Source: Branchiostoma floridae
Taxonomy: Eukaryota > Chordata > Leptocardii > Amphioxiformes > Branchiostomatidae
Assembly (NCBI RefSeq): GCF_000003815.2
Contig: NC_049993.1
Location: 7,007,207-7,071,206 of the forward strand
DNA: 64,000 nt
Direction of reading: 5' to 3'
The position numbers were made by a program, and so were the translations under genes. Shown here one piece after another: positions 23,301 to 33,585 of this stretch. Every line of letters begins with the position of its first letter. The first letter of the stretch is position 1. The notes under the pieces are model-generated. The model did no database searches and had not been told where the DNA came from. It was given only the letters and a program-made list of their open reading frames with translations.

Positions 23301-25161
23301 TGAACCAGAGGAAGGCCCTCCAACAGAAACTCAACGACCTTGAGGGTGAAACCAAGGACATCAAAAATCGTCTGGAAACGGTATTCATTTTTTTTAATAT
23401 TTTTAAAAACACACAAAAGACACACCTTTTTAAAACACACACAAAAGACACACCTTCTACTAAGATCATCGAATCAATCTATCTTAGAAAATGTGGGACA
23501 TTTCATTTTCAACTGTTTTCAAAAAAGAAGTCAAACCCCGCAATAGTAATGTAGGTTTTAGAATCGTATTCGATATCCTGTATGTACATACAATCAGATA
23601 ATCTTTGTATGTTTGAATTTAGATTATTTACCCGTTTTCAACCACTCCATGTATTTGATTTTGTTCACTGGCAATTATCCCCATCGGCATGAATTTGCCA
23701 TAAAACATTTCTATATTGGGGCATTTGTATGACGTTTTAGAGACGTATATTTTCTTCACTCTCTAAAAGCAGTGGTTGTTTCTTCTGTAACATTGCTGTT
23801 TTGTCCGAAGAAATAAACAGTCAATATACGTTCCAGGTGAAACTACAAGTACTTTGATGAACTGCGCCATACAGACATTTACAGTAGAACATCTTGTCTA
23901 TCAGGAACAAGCCGTGATGCTGAATGCCGAAGAGCATGTCGGGAACCTCCTGAAGGAGAAGGCAGAACTTGACGCGCAGGCGCAGGAGGTAGAGGAGCGT
24001 CTGGAAGATGTTGCCGACCAAAATAGGTATTAAACTCTTTGATGTTGTAAACTGTTATGGTTATAGGATAACAAGGTTCATTAATCCCAACCAGGATCTA
24101 TAGATAATGAACAGCCTACGTGTTGGTGATCGTCTGTCACCTTCCTCAGGGCCATACCGACTGGTCCTATTCCACTCTGCAGCTAGGTGTCGCTGTTAAT
24201 CAGTTCAGTTTAGTTCATCCTCATAAGAGGTGCCCTTAACAATGTCCGACCAAACATCTCTGTCTAGCATGGCGGCTAGCAAGTTGTAGTCCTTTAAACC
24301 AACATCCTCTTCCAAAACTTTCTTAAGTGTCAGGTGTTAATGATGCGGTCCAAAACATAAAGCGTTGCCATATATGCTGTCCTGAACGTAATATATATAA
24401 TTACACGGATGTTATGGTCATAGATTAAGTTTTGCTGTGAACAATCCCAAACATTTGGTTGCTACTTTGACGACGAATAGGGTGGGCACGAATCAGACCT
24501 AAAATGTGTTCTGATAGATCTTTGCCTTCCCAGACACCTTGAGTCTAAGAAAATCAAGGCTGAGATGGAGGCAGAGGAGCTGCATAAGGAGATCGAGGGA
24601 ATCACACTCAAGCTCACAAAACGTGAAAAGGAAAAACAGGAGGTAGGCTCAAGAATACTTTCACTCGCTGGAAGCTGATCATTTAAAACAAATCTATACA
24701 CCTAGATGTTTTGTTTTCTGATCTAACAAAACATGTTGTTGAATCGGTGTGCTCTGTTTTCATGTCTAAATTACACCTTGTCGATGTAATTTTGTGAACT
24801 GTAGGTCGAGGACAAACTGCGCGCCATGATAGAGGAGGTGGCCGTCAACGATGAGCTCATCAGTAAACTGTCGAGGGAGAAGAAGAAACTGGACGAGCTG
24901 AATGCGGTATGGGAGACATGCCTGACATGCCTTAAGGCTGACTAGAAGAACCATAACGTGGAAAAACCAGACGATAAAAAAAATGTCCTCTTATCGACGT
25001 GACAACGACCACAAAGAAGTTGACGCAGACGCAGACGCAGACGACAAACGAACATCAAAACGGTGGGACCAAGTCTTACGTAGGTTTCTAATACAGACAC
25101 AATGCTACCATGTTAACAGCAAGATAATTTAGCTTGTTTTTTCCAGTGTGGAGAATCCAAA

Positions 25162-25192
<31 letters not shown>

Positions 25193-28100
25193 AACAATAT
25201 GGCAGTTGGTCGAGAATTCTACTTGTGTCCGTGGAAGTTCCCAGCCAAAGAATACTTCAGCAACGTTTTACAACCATTTTATGACGATGGTGTTTTCCTC
25301 AGCAAACGTTGGACGACCTTCAGTCGGAGGAGGACAAGGTGCAGAACCTCTCCAAGCTCAAGGTCAAGCTGGAGCAGACGTTAGATGACGTAAGCAAATC
25401 TTGATACTCACTGACGCAAATGATGGCAACATCGATTTCACTTTAGACGGTAACGCTGGTTCACCTTTATCCACAAGGTCACCTATATCCATTATATCTA
25501 ATGTTGGTATATCAAGTCGAGAGAAGGTGTTCTCAAATTGTAATATTCTCAAGATATTTCAGTTTGAAACCTACGTCCATCACGACTTTGTATCCCTACA
25601 TATCCTGTTTTTAAATACAACTGATATAGGTTATTTCGCGAATAGAGGAAGAGCCCATGTAACGCCATGGTCGTTCCTAGAAGCGCCACCTAGTAATCAT
25701 ACCCATTATTACAAGTCCCGTGTGTATTGCTAACCGCCTTTGACCGTTACATGACTTGACCTGGTACAAACTCCTTTGCAGCTCGAGGACAACCTTGAGC
25801 ACGAGAAGAAGATCCGCGGGGACGTGGACAGGGTCAAGCGGAAGTTGGAGAATGACTTCAAGAACACCCTGGACCTGGTGTCGGAAACGGAGCGCTACAA
25901 GTCCGAGTTGGAGGAGAAACTCAAAAAGTTCGTACAAGGACGTAGTTGCCCACTTTTTGTTTTTATAGCATAAACTACGTAGTATTGTAGGTGGTGTATA
26001 GCAGGAAGAAACAGAACATCCACCGCCGTATCAATATTGTAGATGTTGAGTAAATCTGTCACACGTATTATCTCTGTTACCATTCCCTTTAGTATAGAAA
26101 GGCTTTAATATTCTGTAATTTAAAACTTACCTATAGTGTACACGTTCCTTACGCTAGCCTTAATGCAGATGGTGCAATGCTACACGCCACGCATGGAGGG
26201 GATGGGAACTCTTATATGTTTGGCTTTTCTAGGAGAGAGTTTGAGATCAACGCTCTAAACGCTAAGGTGGAAGACGAGGCCAGCATGGCCCAGCAGCTAC
26301 AGAAGAAGGTGAAAGAACTCCAGGGTCGGATCGAAGAGCTGGAAGAAGAACTGGAGACCGAACGCGCCGCCAGGGCTAAGGTGAGAAAACGAAACGTGCC
26401 AACATGTTGTCACCACATTGCTGTAGTTCACACTGTCTTTGCTAGGTGCGCTATTAGACTTTGCACTATTAAAGTTGTCTGTACCCTATGGGTTATTAGC
26501 ATTGTACTGGCGGAACAAAACAAATTTAGACTTATTTTCTCCCTGACTTAGCTCGAAAGGCAACGCGCCGAACTAACGCGAGAACTGGACGATATCGGGG
26601 AGAAGTTGGAGGAGTCCAGTGGCGCCACCGTAGCTCAGGTGGAGCAGAACAAGAAGCGGGAGGCCGAACTACAGAAGGCAAGATCTTTCATAGAATATGT
26701 TGAACATTGAAGTGTTTCGTTGATATTCATATCAAAACAATGCTTAGAGCAACGTGCATACACAGCAGAATGACATTGTTAGTTATCCACTGTTTCGTCA
26801 AAGATATTAACCACTTTCTGATATTGAAGTTAATCATTTCCAAACATTGCAGGTACGGCGTGAACTTGAAGAGGCCACAATCTCACACGAGGCAGCCACG
26901 GTGAGCCTGAGGAAGAAACACAACGACACTGTGGCAGACCTGACCGAGCAGGTGGACAATCTCATCAGGGTCAGGGCCAAACTGGAGAAGGAGAAAAACA
27001 CCCTCCGGGTAGAGGTGGACGATCTAGCCGCGAACATGGAGCAGGCGACTAAAAACAGGGTTCAGGCTGAGAAAGCTAACAAGCTGTTGGAGGAGCACCT
27101 CGCTGACGCGAACGCGAAGGTGGAAGAAAACCAGCGGTTACTCCAGGACCTGACATCACTCAAGCAGAAGCTGACGTCAGAGCACAACGATTTGCAGCGG
27201 CAGTTGGAGGAGTCTGAGGCGTCGTCCAATCAGCTGAGCCGGACCAAGAGCATGCTGACCCAGCAGATGGAGGAGGTGAAGCGCCAGCTCGAGGAGGAGA
27301 CCAAGTCTAAGAACACCTTCCTGCACCACCTCCGCGCCATCCAGACGGACTGCGACAACCTGCGGGAGTCTCTGGAGGAGGAGCAGGAGGGCAAGTCGGA
27401 ACTCCAGCGTAATCTCACCAAGGCGAACGCAGAAGTCGCCGCCTGGCGCTCCAAGTATGAGACTGACGCCATTCAGAGAACCGAGGAGCTGGAGGAGGCT
27501 AAGAAGAAACTGGCTGCTAGGCTACAAGATGCGGAAGAACAAGTAAGAAATCTTTTCTTACGATCTTGTTACTCTAAGAGAGCACACTATGGCGGTGTCT
27601 ATACTATTCCGCCTATTTTCGAGTTGAATACCATCGATTGGTGATCGTTAAACAATCAAACTTACTGCTAACGTTAATTCTATTTCACAGGTGGAGGCAG
27701 CTAACGCGAAGTGTTCCAGTTTAGAGAAAACCAAGAACAGACTTGCCGGGGAAGCGGAAGATCTGATGTTGGATGTAGAGAAGGTCAACACCTCCTGTGC
27801 ACAGCTGGAGAAGAGACAGCGCCTACTCGACAAGCTGGTGCGTTTGCCTTACATTGTATCTGGTACCTCTCAAATTTTACTGTGGCTTGATAACATTTAA
27901 AATTGATCTTTTGTCAATTTTTCTAATCTTCTGAAACACAGGTAATAGAATGGAAGATCAAGTGCGAGACGCTTCAAGTGGAGTTAGATGCTTCACTAAA
28001 GGAGAGTCGAACCTACCAAGCTGGGCTTCTAAAGCTGAAGACTGCCATGGATGAGGCACTGGAGGCGCTGGAGACCACCAAAAAGGAAAACAAGGCTTGT

Positions 28101-31100
28101 CAATGTAAGGCAAACAAATACACAAAGATTACATTACGTTAACATTGCATACACAGCGCTTTAGTTAAGTCCCGTTTGTCAGGGCACGATAGTAGAATTC
28201 CTTCAGGTTTCCTCATATCACAATTTAGTGTTTTGTAAATGATTTGATCATAATGCATCACCTCCTGCTCAGATTTAGCAAGATGACAAATACCGTTTGG
28301 GGAAGGATAGCCTTATACTCTGCACCATAGTAACTGTGTAAGGACATGTGCCCTCACTCTTTGATAGCTGAAATCAACGCCATGAACGACCGGACAGAAG
28401 AGACGTCCATGTACTCTCCAAGCAGAGGTTGGTAGGGAAAATCGTGACCGGTGGTGGGAAGGAAGGTCGAAAAAAAAATAGATGAAAGAAAAAGGTCACA
28501 ATATTTCCCACCAACCTCTAGATCTTCTTGGAGAGTAACGTCCAAGCAGGTGTTCGAGCTGGTGTGATAACCCTTCCCCTGTTTTGATAGCTGAAATCAA
28601 CGACATGAACGACCAGATAGCGGAGACCGCTAAGCAGGTGCACGAGCTGACAAAGGCGAAGAAGCGGCTGGAGTTGGAGCGTGACGAGCAGCAGAACGCA
28701 CTGGACGAGGCGGAGGGTTCGCTGGAGATCGAGCAGGGCAAGGTGGTGCGGGTACAGCTGGAGCTGGCGCAGCTGAAGGGAGACATCGAGAAGAGGATGG
28801 CCGAGAAGGAGGAGGAGTTTGAGGCCACCAGGTAATGTTATATCGTTGCTTGTATAATATGCTTACTCTCCAAGCAGAGGTTGATGAGAAATCGTGACCT
28901 TATACTTATTTGCAGTCTCAGCTATGCCCAGAAACAGCTGGAAGAAAAAGCATAAAAGAAAAAGGTCACGAATGTCCCATCAACCTCTGCTTGGCTAGTA
29001 CAATGTAGTTGGGTAATACAGCACTTTGTAGCGCAGACAGGATTTCGGCCTACCAATGTTTGGAACCGCATTCTTCGCACTGTAACGCTATCTAGCGGTA
29101 GTGGGAGGTAGTACCACTTTTAATAGCCTGTGGAAGACTAATGTTAGTATTTTGATTGTGCTACAAAGAACTGTAGGTAACTGTAGTTACTTTCCAAGCT
29201 ATATTTCGCATCTAATCATCACAAGAGTATTGAACGTGCAACTGTCAACAGAAAGATCAAACATGTCTCGTTGTGTTTGACAAAATATTCATTATAGATA
29301 TTTTGCATTGATGTGATTGCAGTGTAGATGAAAGTAAAAATTTACTATATGAAATCAAAATCCAATTAATAATAATGTGGAAAAATAAGGTGCCATTGTG
29401 CAATACATCAGTCAGCCAATTAATCAGATAACAAGTGAAGTGGTGACGGCTGCTGTCGACAGATGAAAAAGATGAAAAATGACGCATAATTTTACACCGA
29501 CTCAACATCAATTCCAGGAAACATCACCTACGCGCCATCGAGTCCATCGAGACCCAGATCGAGTCTGAGAACAAGGGTAAGGTGGAGGCCCTGCGCGTCA
29601 GGAAACATCTGGAGGGACATCTCAACGACATCGAGGTGCAGCTCACCACGGCCAACAGGGCCAACGCCGAGGCTAGGAAAACTATAGCCAAACTACACAA
29701 CCAGATACAGGAGATGCAGGTAATGTCGTCTATTGATGTGGAACAAGTATCTTAAAGTATAACATCTTATCATAAGTGTGTGGCGTTATATGGAAGAGAC
29801 ATATTTAGGCAAACAAAGTGGTAAATTCAAACAAAAACAAGCAAAAATGCAACTTTTTAGGACCATTCATGATCAAGGCTGAGTGGAGAAGACGAACGGT
29901 GACCCGTGATGGCATCCACGCTGTCCACGTTCAGGGTTCAAGGTTCATGATCAAGAAAATGAACACCATTCAATTACTCATTTATTGATACAGAGCAGAA
30001 CCATTGATCGATGTTTTGGTGATATTGAATATTGCAATGTTAAGAAGTTCATCTACGCCTTGAACAGACGTTTCTATTTGTTTCCAACAGGTTCAAATAG
30101 ACGACGAGCAGCGACAGCGAGACGAGATCCGCGAGCAGTACAATATCGCCGAGCGGAAGAACCAGATGCTGCTGGCCGAGACCGATGAGGTGAGGCCGTC
30201 ACGGCAACGTTGTTTGAACTCCACAGACGTTTGCATACTTCTAGACTGAAGTGCCTTTGGCACTATTGTTTCATTTATGCATAATCTTGAACATTTATCA
30301 AACTTGATTCATGTCTGTACGGGGGTGAACGAAGAGCAATGTGAAGCCTCCACCGACCAAGCATTCCCATGCTGGTCCTTTACTGTTCAATGAACGTTAA
30401 AACTTTCTCTTGGGGTATCTGTAACTGATAAATGGGAGTAAGCTGTAGCTTCCAAGGGTTAAGCACCCCCGTGTTGATATTTTGCTATTCAATAAGCTTA
30501 AAACTTTCTATTTGGTCATCTTTAAGTGATAAATGGGTTGTGGGTTGAAGCCTCTATACTGTAAGCACTCTCATGTTGGTCTTATATTATTCAATGAGCT
30601 TTGAGGCTTCTTGTGTACTTTTTAAGAGCACATAACCGTCCGTCTTGCCTCCAGGTTCGCGGGCAGTTAGACACGGCGGAGCGGTCCCGTAAGACCGCCG
30701 AGGCCTCCCTGGTGGAGAGTAACGAGCGCCTGGCGGAGCTGAGCACGCAGAACTCCGCCCTGGCCGGCCACAAGCGGAAACTGGACGGCGATCTGCAGGA
30801 GATTCACGCCACTCTGGAGGAAACTATCTCCGAGCACAAGCAGACCGGGGAACGGGCTAAGAAAGCCATGGCAGATGTACGTCGTAAATTGATATACATG
30901 CACAGTTGCTTGACTTTTGCCTCTTAGGCACTATTTCCCATCCTATAAGATCTGTGAAGATCTGAGCTGAGCTGAGACGAAATTGCCGTTTTTTTCATTG
31001 TCTTCTTATAAACTCTTCATAAAAGTTTCAGACACGCATAGCACTGGTACAATAACCAAAGTAAATGTAACGGTTATGTAGCAAACACATGTCCAGAGGA

Positions 31101-33256
31101 ACAATGGTAGAGGTTTTTGTAATAATGTTGTAGCTTTGCTTTGCTTTAATACGACACTGGCACTTATTCATCGACAATTTCTCTTCCAGGCATCCCGTAT
31201 GGCTGAGGAGCTACGTGGAGAGCAGGAGCTTTCTCAGAATCTGGATAAAACTAAAAGAACTCTTGAAGCAAATGTTAAAGACTTACAGCGCCGACTGGAC
31301 GAGGCGGAGGCCATAGCACTCAAAGGTGGAAAACGTGCCGTGGCGAAGCTCGAGACTAGGGTAACTCTTTTTATTTGTTGTGTGATATGTCGTCCGTATG
31401 GCTATACTATCATGACCAATGTAATGACAGGTTGGAAAGTGGTTCAGAAATTTTCAATTTTACTTATGTTCCCACGGTAACTAGATACAAGGTCTTAGGG
31501 ATTCAACATTTTCAAGCTGGACGTAACGTGTGGATAAGGTAAACCATCAACAGCATTATGTGTCCTTGCAACAGAAACGAATATGCCTGTGTGAATTAGT
31601 ATATGCACACGTGTAAGGATGAATTACAGATGATTGTCAAGTTGTAAGTGTCTTGGATGAAGGCAGACAAATAAAAATAATCACTGATATCCCTTGACCC
31701 CGTAGATCCGGGACTTGGAGACCCTCATCGACGAGCACCGCCGTCTGCACCAGGAGGACATCAAACAGCTGCGCAAGAACGAGCGCCGCCTGAAGGAGAT
31801 GACTTTCCAGGTACTGCAGCTGGCATGTCCACATTTACATGTAGCCTGGGTACCATCCTATTTCTACCGGGGCTCCTTGCACTCGTTGCCCTGAAATATT
31901 TTTTCAGGGCAGGGAGTGTAAGGAGCCCTGGTAGAAATAGGATGGTACACAGACCTGTCTACATTGAGCTTTAATGATGTAATCACCTTCGGCAATAACT
32001 GACACAAGTGCCCCCTAGAAGTGTGATTTGGAACAACAAATTTTGTTGACCATGATATGATAGCTTTTAGATATAATCTATGTAACGCAAACTCCACTGG
32101 CCTGGGCTATACCTGGCCCTTCCCGCGGCCCAGGCCTGCAATCAGGGTACCCCAAAGACTGAAGCAATACTTGAGCTTGTATAGCGTTATCATCTCCGGG
32201 TGTCTTTGTCAATGTATATCCACTACCAGGTTACACTGGTACCCACTTTAACTCACGACCCTAGCGCTGTTAGTAGATTGTGATGACCTTTGGCAAGTGG
32301 GTAGGCATTACAAATTAAAGATAGGTCGTGGTTGAATTTGGGCCTCGTGGAGGTTGTTCCTGCTGTTTCACTTGAACGTGGTTTTTATATTTCTGTTGTG
32401 GACATGTTGCGTTCTTTGTGTCAGGAATTCGAAGAGGTGGTATAAGTGCCTCCTAGCAGATTGTTTTGGAGCAACATGAGCTTTTTTCTTTGGCTAATTC
32501 TAATGAGTCACACCCGAAATCTGAAGCAATGGTATGTCTAAACATGTGTTATCTCCTACTCACCAGGCCGAGGAGGATGCTAAGAACCAGGAGCGACTTC
32601 AGGAGCTGGTGGAGAAGCTGCAGCTGAAGATCAAGGCTTTCAAGCGTCAGGTGGAGGAAGCGGTAAGTTTAGTATAGCATGGTGTAGTATAGTATAGTAT
32701 AGTATAGTACAGTATGGTGTTGTATAGTATAGCATGATAAAGTATGGTTGTGTAGTCCAGTGTATTGTATTGTAGTGCAGTGTATTGTATTGTATAGTAG
32801 TGCAGTGTAGAGATGGCCACTTCGACTTGTTTCAAATTAACTAGCCCCCCACCTTTTACGGTAAAAGATAATTATTTTTGTCAAGTGTATCGTCTTGAAT
32901 TGACCACTAAGCATCCTAAAATCTATTCAGCGCTAGAAATACGCAGACAGAAGTCGAATCCAATAACCCAGAATCTAGAGCTAACTTTTAGACTAGAGTA
33001 GACACTTGCTATATTGTTTCACATTGTTAGTACAGTACGTCAGTAGTAATATACAGTTATTAGTAATACAGCAAAGTCTTCCATGCCAATGGTTTTTCAG
33101 GAGGAGCAGGCATCCAGCAACTTTGCCAAGTACCGCAAGTCCCAGCACGAGGTGGAGGACCACTCCGAGCGCGCCGAGATCGCCGAGAGCTCCCTCAACA
33201 AGCTCAAGTCCAAGAGCGTCGCCTACACCGTCAAGATCACCCGCCATTCTAACTAG
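13584..33256 (+). CDS. MYH: Striated-muscle-type myosin heavy chain (class II), complete, 1943 aa
   Basis: This is an ATP-driven actin motor forming the thick filament. I joined 36 coding exons by GT-AG signals and phase: 13584-13787, 14251-14394, 14811-14995, 15373-15472, 15773-15865, 16132-16195, 16400-16501, 16877-16983, 17262-17391, 17843-18111, 18426-18596, 19314-19629, 19985-20076, 20654-20859, 21272-21395, 22174-22310, 22735-22852, 23243-23380, 23905-24026, 24534-24642, 24805-24906, 25303-25389, 25782-25927, 26233-26380, 26552-26677, 26853-27542, 27691-27837, 27942-28104, 28591-28831, 29518-29719, 30091-30189, 30655-30876, 31190-31360, 31706-31810, 32567-32662, 33101-33256. All phases agree and the length of 1943 aa is normal for sarcomeric myosin. 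The P-loop (179-186), switch I (236-242), switch II (458-463), SH2/SH1 cysteines (702, 712) and the head-rod proline (845) are all present. The start lies in CCACCATGC. No frameshift was seen. The vertebrate paralogue group cannot be decided by eye. Confidence 0.95.
14811..16195 (+). other. MYH: Myosin exons 4-7: ATP-binding site, loop 1, switch I
   Basis: Exons 14811-14995, 15373-15472, 15773-15865 and 16132-16195. The first ends in a split Thr codon directly before the P-loop GESGAGKT (residues 179-186). Loop 1 is short (about residues 203-212: [10 protein letters not shown]). Exon 15773-15865 closes with switch I NNNSSRF (236-242), continued by GKFIRIHF in the next exon. All nucleotide-contacting residues I can recognise are intact. 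Confidence 0.93.
16400..18111 (+). other. MYH: Myosin exons 8-11: upper 50-kDa domain and switch II
   Basis: Exons 16400-16501, 16877-16983, 17262-17391 and 17843-18111. The second has an unusual donor, GAA|GTACTC, required by phase and by the homology of the next exon. The last ends with switch [13 protein letters not shown] (DIAGFE at 458-463). Confidence 0.92.
16747..16815 (+). repeat. Possible tRNA-derived SINE relic in a myosin intron
   Basis: TTGGCGTGATGGTAAG resembles a tRNA A-box and GGGTTCTATTCG about 45 bases later resembles a degraded B-box. The spacing is tRNA-like but both boxes deviate from consensus, so this is more likely a SINE head than a functional tRNA. Confidence 0.35.
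18426..20076 (+). other. MYH: Myosin exons 12-14: relay helix, lower 50-kDa domain, loop 2
   Basis: Exons 18426-18596 (opens [20 protein letters not shown], the relay helix region), 19314-19629 and 19985-20076. The middle exon uses donor TCCA|GTCAGT, and reading past it meets a stop four bases on. The last exon carries loop 2, with a glycine/lysine patch [11 protein letters not shown] (about residues 641-651) that binds actin. It ends SALHR, the classic junction before the SH1 region. Confidence 0.92.
18676..18890. repeat. Dispersed repeat with flanking direct copies in a myosin intron
   Basis: The block TCCTCTGACAGCGAGAG appears near 18679 and again near 18866, in the intron after exon 12. 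The spacing suggests an inserted dispersed repeat. No coding capacity was seen. Confidence 0.4.
21450..21512. repeat. (ATCAT)n microsatellite
   Basis: About a dozen tandem ATCAT pentamers, with one or two variants at the 3' end, in the intron just after exon 16. Confidence 0.9.
21701..22039. mobile_element. MITE-like element, 339 bp, long terminal inverted repeats
   Basis: CATATACAGTACGTCTGCA at the left edge is matched by the inverse of TGCAGACGTGCTGTATATG at the right edge. The inverted similarity continues for more than 80 bases, through the TTTGCCGAGGAAGG blocks at 21760-21775 and 21925-21945. A TATA duplication may flank the CAG/CTG ends. There is no transposase frame. It lies in the myosin intron between exons 16 and 17. 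Confidence 0.75.
25159..25193. repeat. (AAAT)n microsatellite
   Basis: About eight AAAT/AATA tetramers in a myosin intron. It resembles the A-rich tail of a retroelement but has no body that I can assign. Confidence 0.85.
25645..25691. repeat. Dispersed repeat, copy also at 34825-34868
   Basis: The block with GAGCCCATGTAACGCCATGG and AAGCGCCACCT occurs here in a myosin intron and, with about 85 percent identity by eye, at 34825-34868. It is an interspersed repeat of unknown class. Confidence 0.55.
26853..28104 (+). other. MYH: Myosin exons 27-29: central rod
   Basis: Exon 26853-27542 is the largest (690 bp, 230 codons). It is uninterrupted coiled coil from [14 protein letters not shown] to QDAEEQ. 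Exons 27691-27837 and 27942-28104 follow. The last ends in a split codon (CAA T|) that pairs with the CT start of the exon at 28591 to give Ser. These exons cover the end of S2 and the start of light meromyosin, which assembles into the thick filament. Confidence 0.92.
28367..28563 (+). pseudogene. Broken duplicate of myosin exon 30 split by an inverted-repeat insertion
   Basis: Bases 28367-28408 repeat the acceptor and first ~40 bases of the real exon 30 (28591 onward): TTTGATAG then a frame reading [11 protein letters not shown] versus [11 protein letters not shown]. The similarity stops at ACGTCC (28403-28408). A 129-bp inverted-repeat element intervenes. Similarity then resumes after a second ACGTCC (28538-28543) with AAGCAGGTGTTCGAGCTGG, versus AAGCAGGTGCACGAGCTGA in exon 30. 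An in-frame stop follows soon after, so it cannot serve as an alternative exon. Confidence 0.75.
28409..28537. mobile_element. MITE-like insertion, copy 1, with 6-bp target duplication
   Basis: The left end TACTCTCCAAGCAGAGGTTG and the right end, whose inverse reads TACTCTCCAAGAAGATCTAG then GAGGTTGGTGGGAAA, form terminal inverted repeats of about 40 bases. The flanks carry ACGTCC on both sides, consistent with a target-site duplication. There is no coding capacity. It is inserted within the duplicated exon fragment. Confidence 0.7.
28864..29000. mobile_element. MITE-like insertion, copy 2, same family as 28409-28537
   Basis: TACTCTCCAAGCAGAGGTTG at the left and, inverted, TACTAGCCAAGCAGAGGTTG at the right are the same terminal repeats as copy 1, about 137 bp apart. 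It lies in the intron directly after exon 30, so the two copies bracket that exon. A related half (CCTCTGCTTGGAGA) is present at 35071-35084. Confidence 0.7.
31850..31948. repeat. 99-bp near-perfect hairpin in a myosin intron
   Basis: Two arms of about 47 bases begin GTACCATCCTATTTCTACC and end GGTAGAAATAGGATGGTAC. They pair with only a few mismatches around a tiny loop (TATTTT). It starts 40 bases after the donor at 31811. It is either a very short foldback transposon or a structured intronic RNA. Confidence 0.8.
32671..32810. repeat. TATAG / GTATTGTA-type microsatellite
   Basis: A degenerate tandem array of AGTAT and TGTATTGTAGTGCAG units directly follows the donor of myosin exon 36. Confidence 0.8.
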
Positions 33257-33579
33257 GAAGTTAACCTGGGGACAAGGTCATTCAGTTGGATCCGCATCTG
33301 CTTAGAATGCTGACAAATAGAGGCAAACGAAAGAATCGAAGGGTCATTTGAATGCACTGACTAACGACCGACGGCCACTGTGACCAATAGGATTATCATA
33401 TAATCAGGGAATCCTTGTTTTTATTAGTTTTTTGACATTGATGGCTTAGAATTAGGAACGTTATTTTGTGCATTGAGATGGTCTTTCAGTTAGAGCAATT
33501 TCAGAAATGTGTTAGAAGATAAAGCTTCACTCTGGGCAATAGTGTGTGGAATCGATAATCGTTAATTGTCTTATCAAAC

Positions 33580-33585
33580 AATAAA
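33580..33585 (+). terminator. MYH: Polyadenylation signal of the myosin gene
   Basis: AATAAA lies 324 bases after the stop codon at 33256, giving a 3'UTR of about 340 bases. It is the first canonical signal after the stop. Confidence 0.75.

Larger units (their letters stand above)
23243..26677 (+). other. MYH: Myosin exons 19-26: proximal rod (S2) coiled coil
   Basis: Exons 23243-23380, 23905-24026, 24534-24642, 24805-24906, 25303-25389, 25782-25927, 26233-26380 and 26552-26677 encode about residues 855-1180. All show heptad-pattern coiled coil, for example [19 protein letters not shown]. The exon at 25782 uses an unusual donor, AAA AA|GTTCGT, chosen because phase then restores [13 protein letters not shown]. 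The exon ending at 26677 is followed by GCAAGA, a GC-AG intron. Confidence 0.9.
28591..33256 (+). other. MYH: Myosin exons 30-37: light meromyosin and C-terminus
   Basis: Exons 28591-28831, 29518-29719, 30091-30189, 30655-30876, 31190-31360, 31706-31810, 32567-32662 and 33101-33256 (stop TAG at 33254-33256). They encode about residues 1514-1943. The conserved segment [14 protein letters not shown] and the [10 protein letters not shown] / [12 protein letters not shown] series mark the filament-assembly end of the rod. The protein finishes [10 protein letters not shown], a short non-helical tailpiece. Confidence 0.93.

Noticed and set aside
31850-31948. Intronic hairpin as a miR-499/miR-208 homologue
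   Set aside because: I saw neither the AAGACTTGC nor the AAGACGAGC seed block in the hairpin or in the other myosin introns that I scanned by eye.
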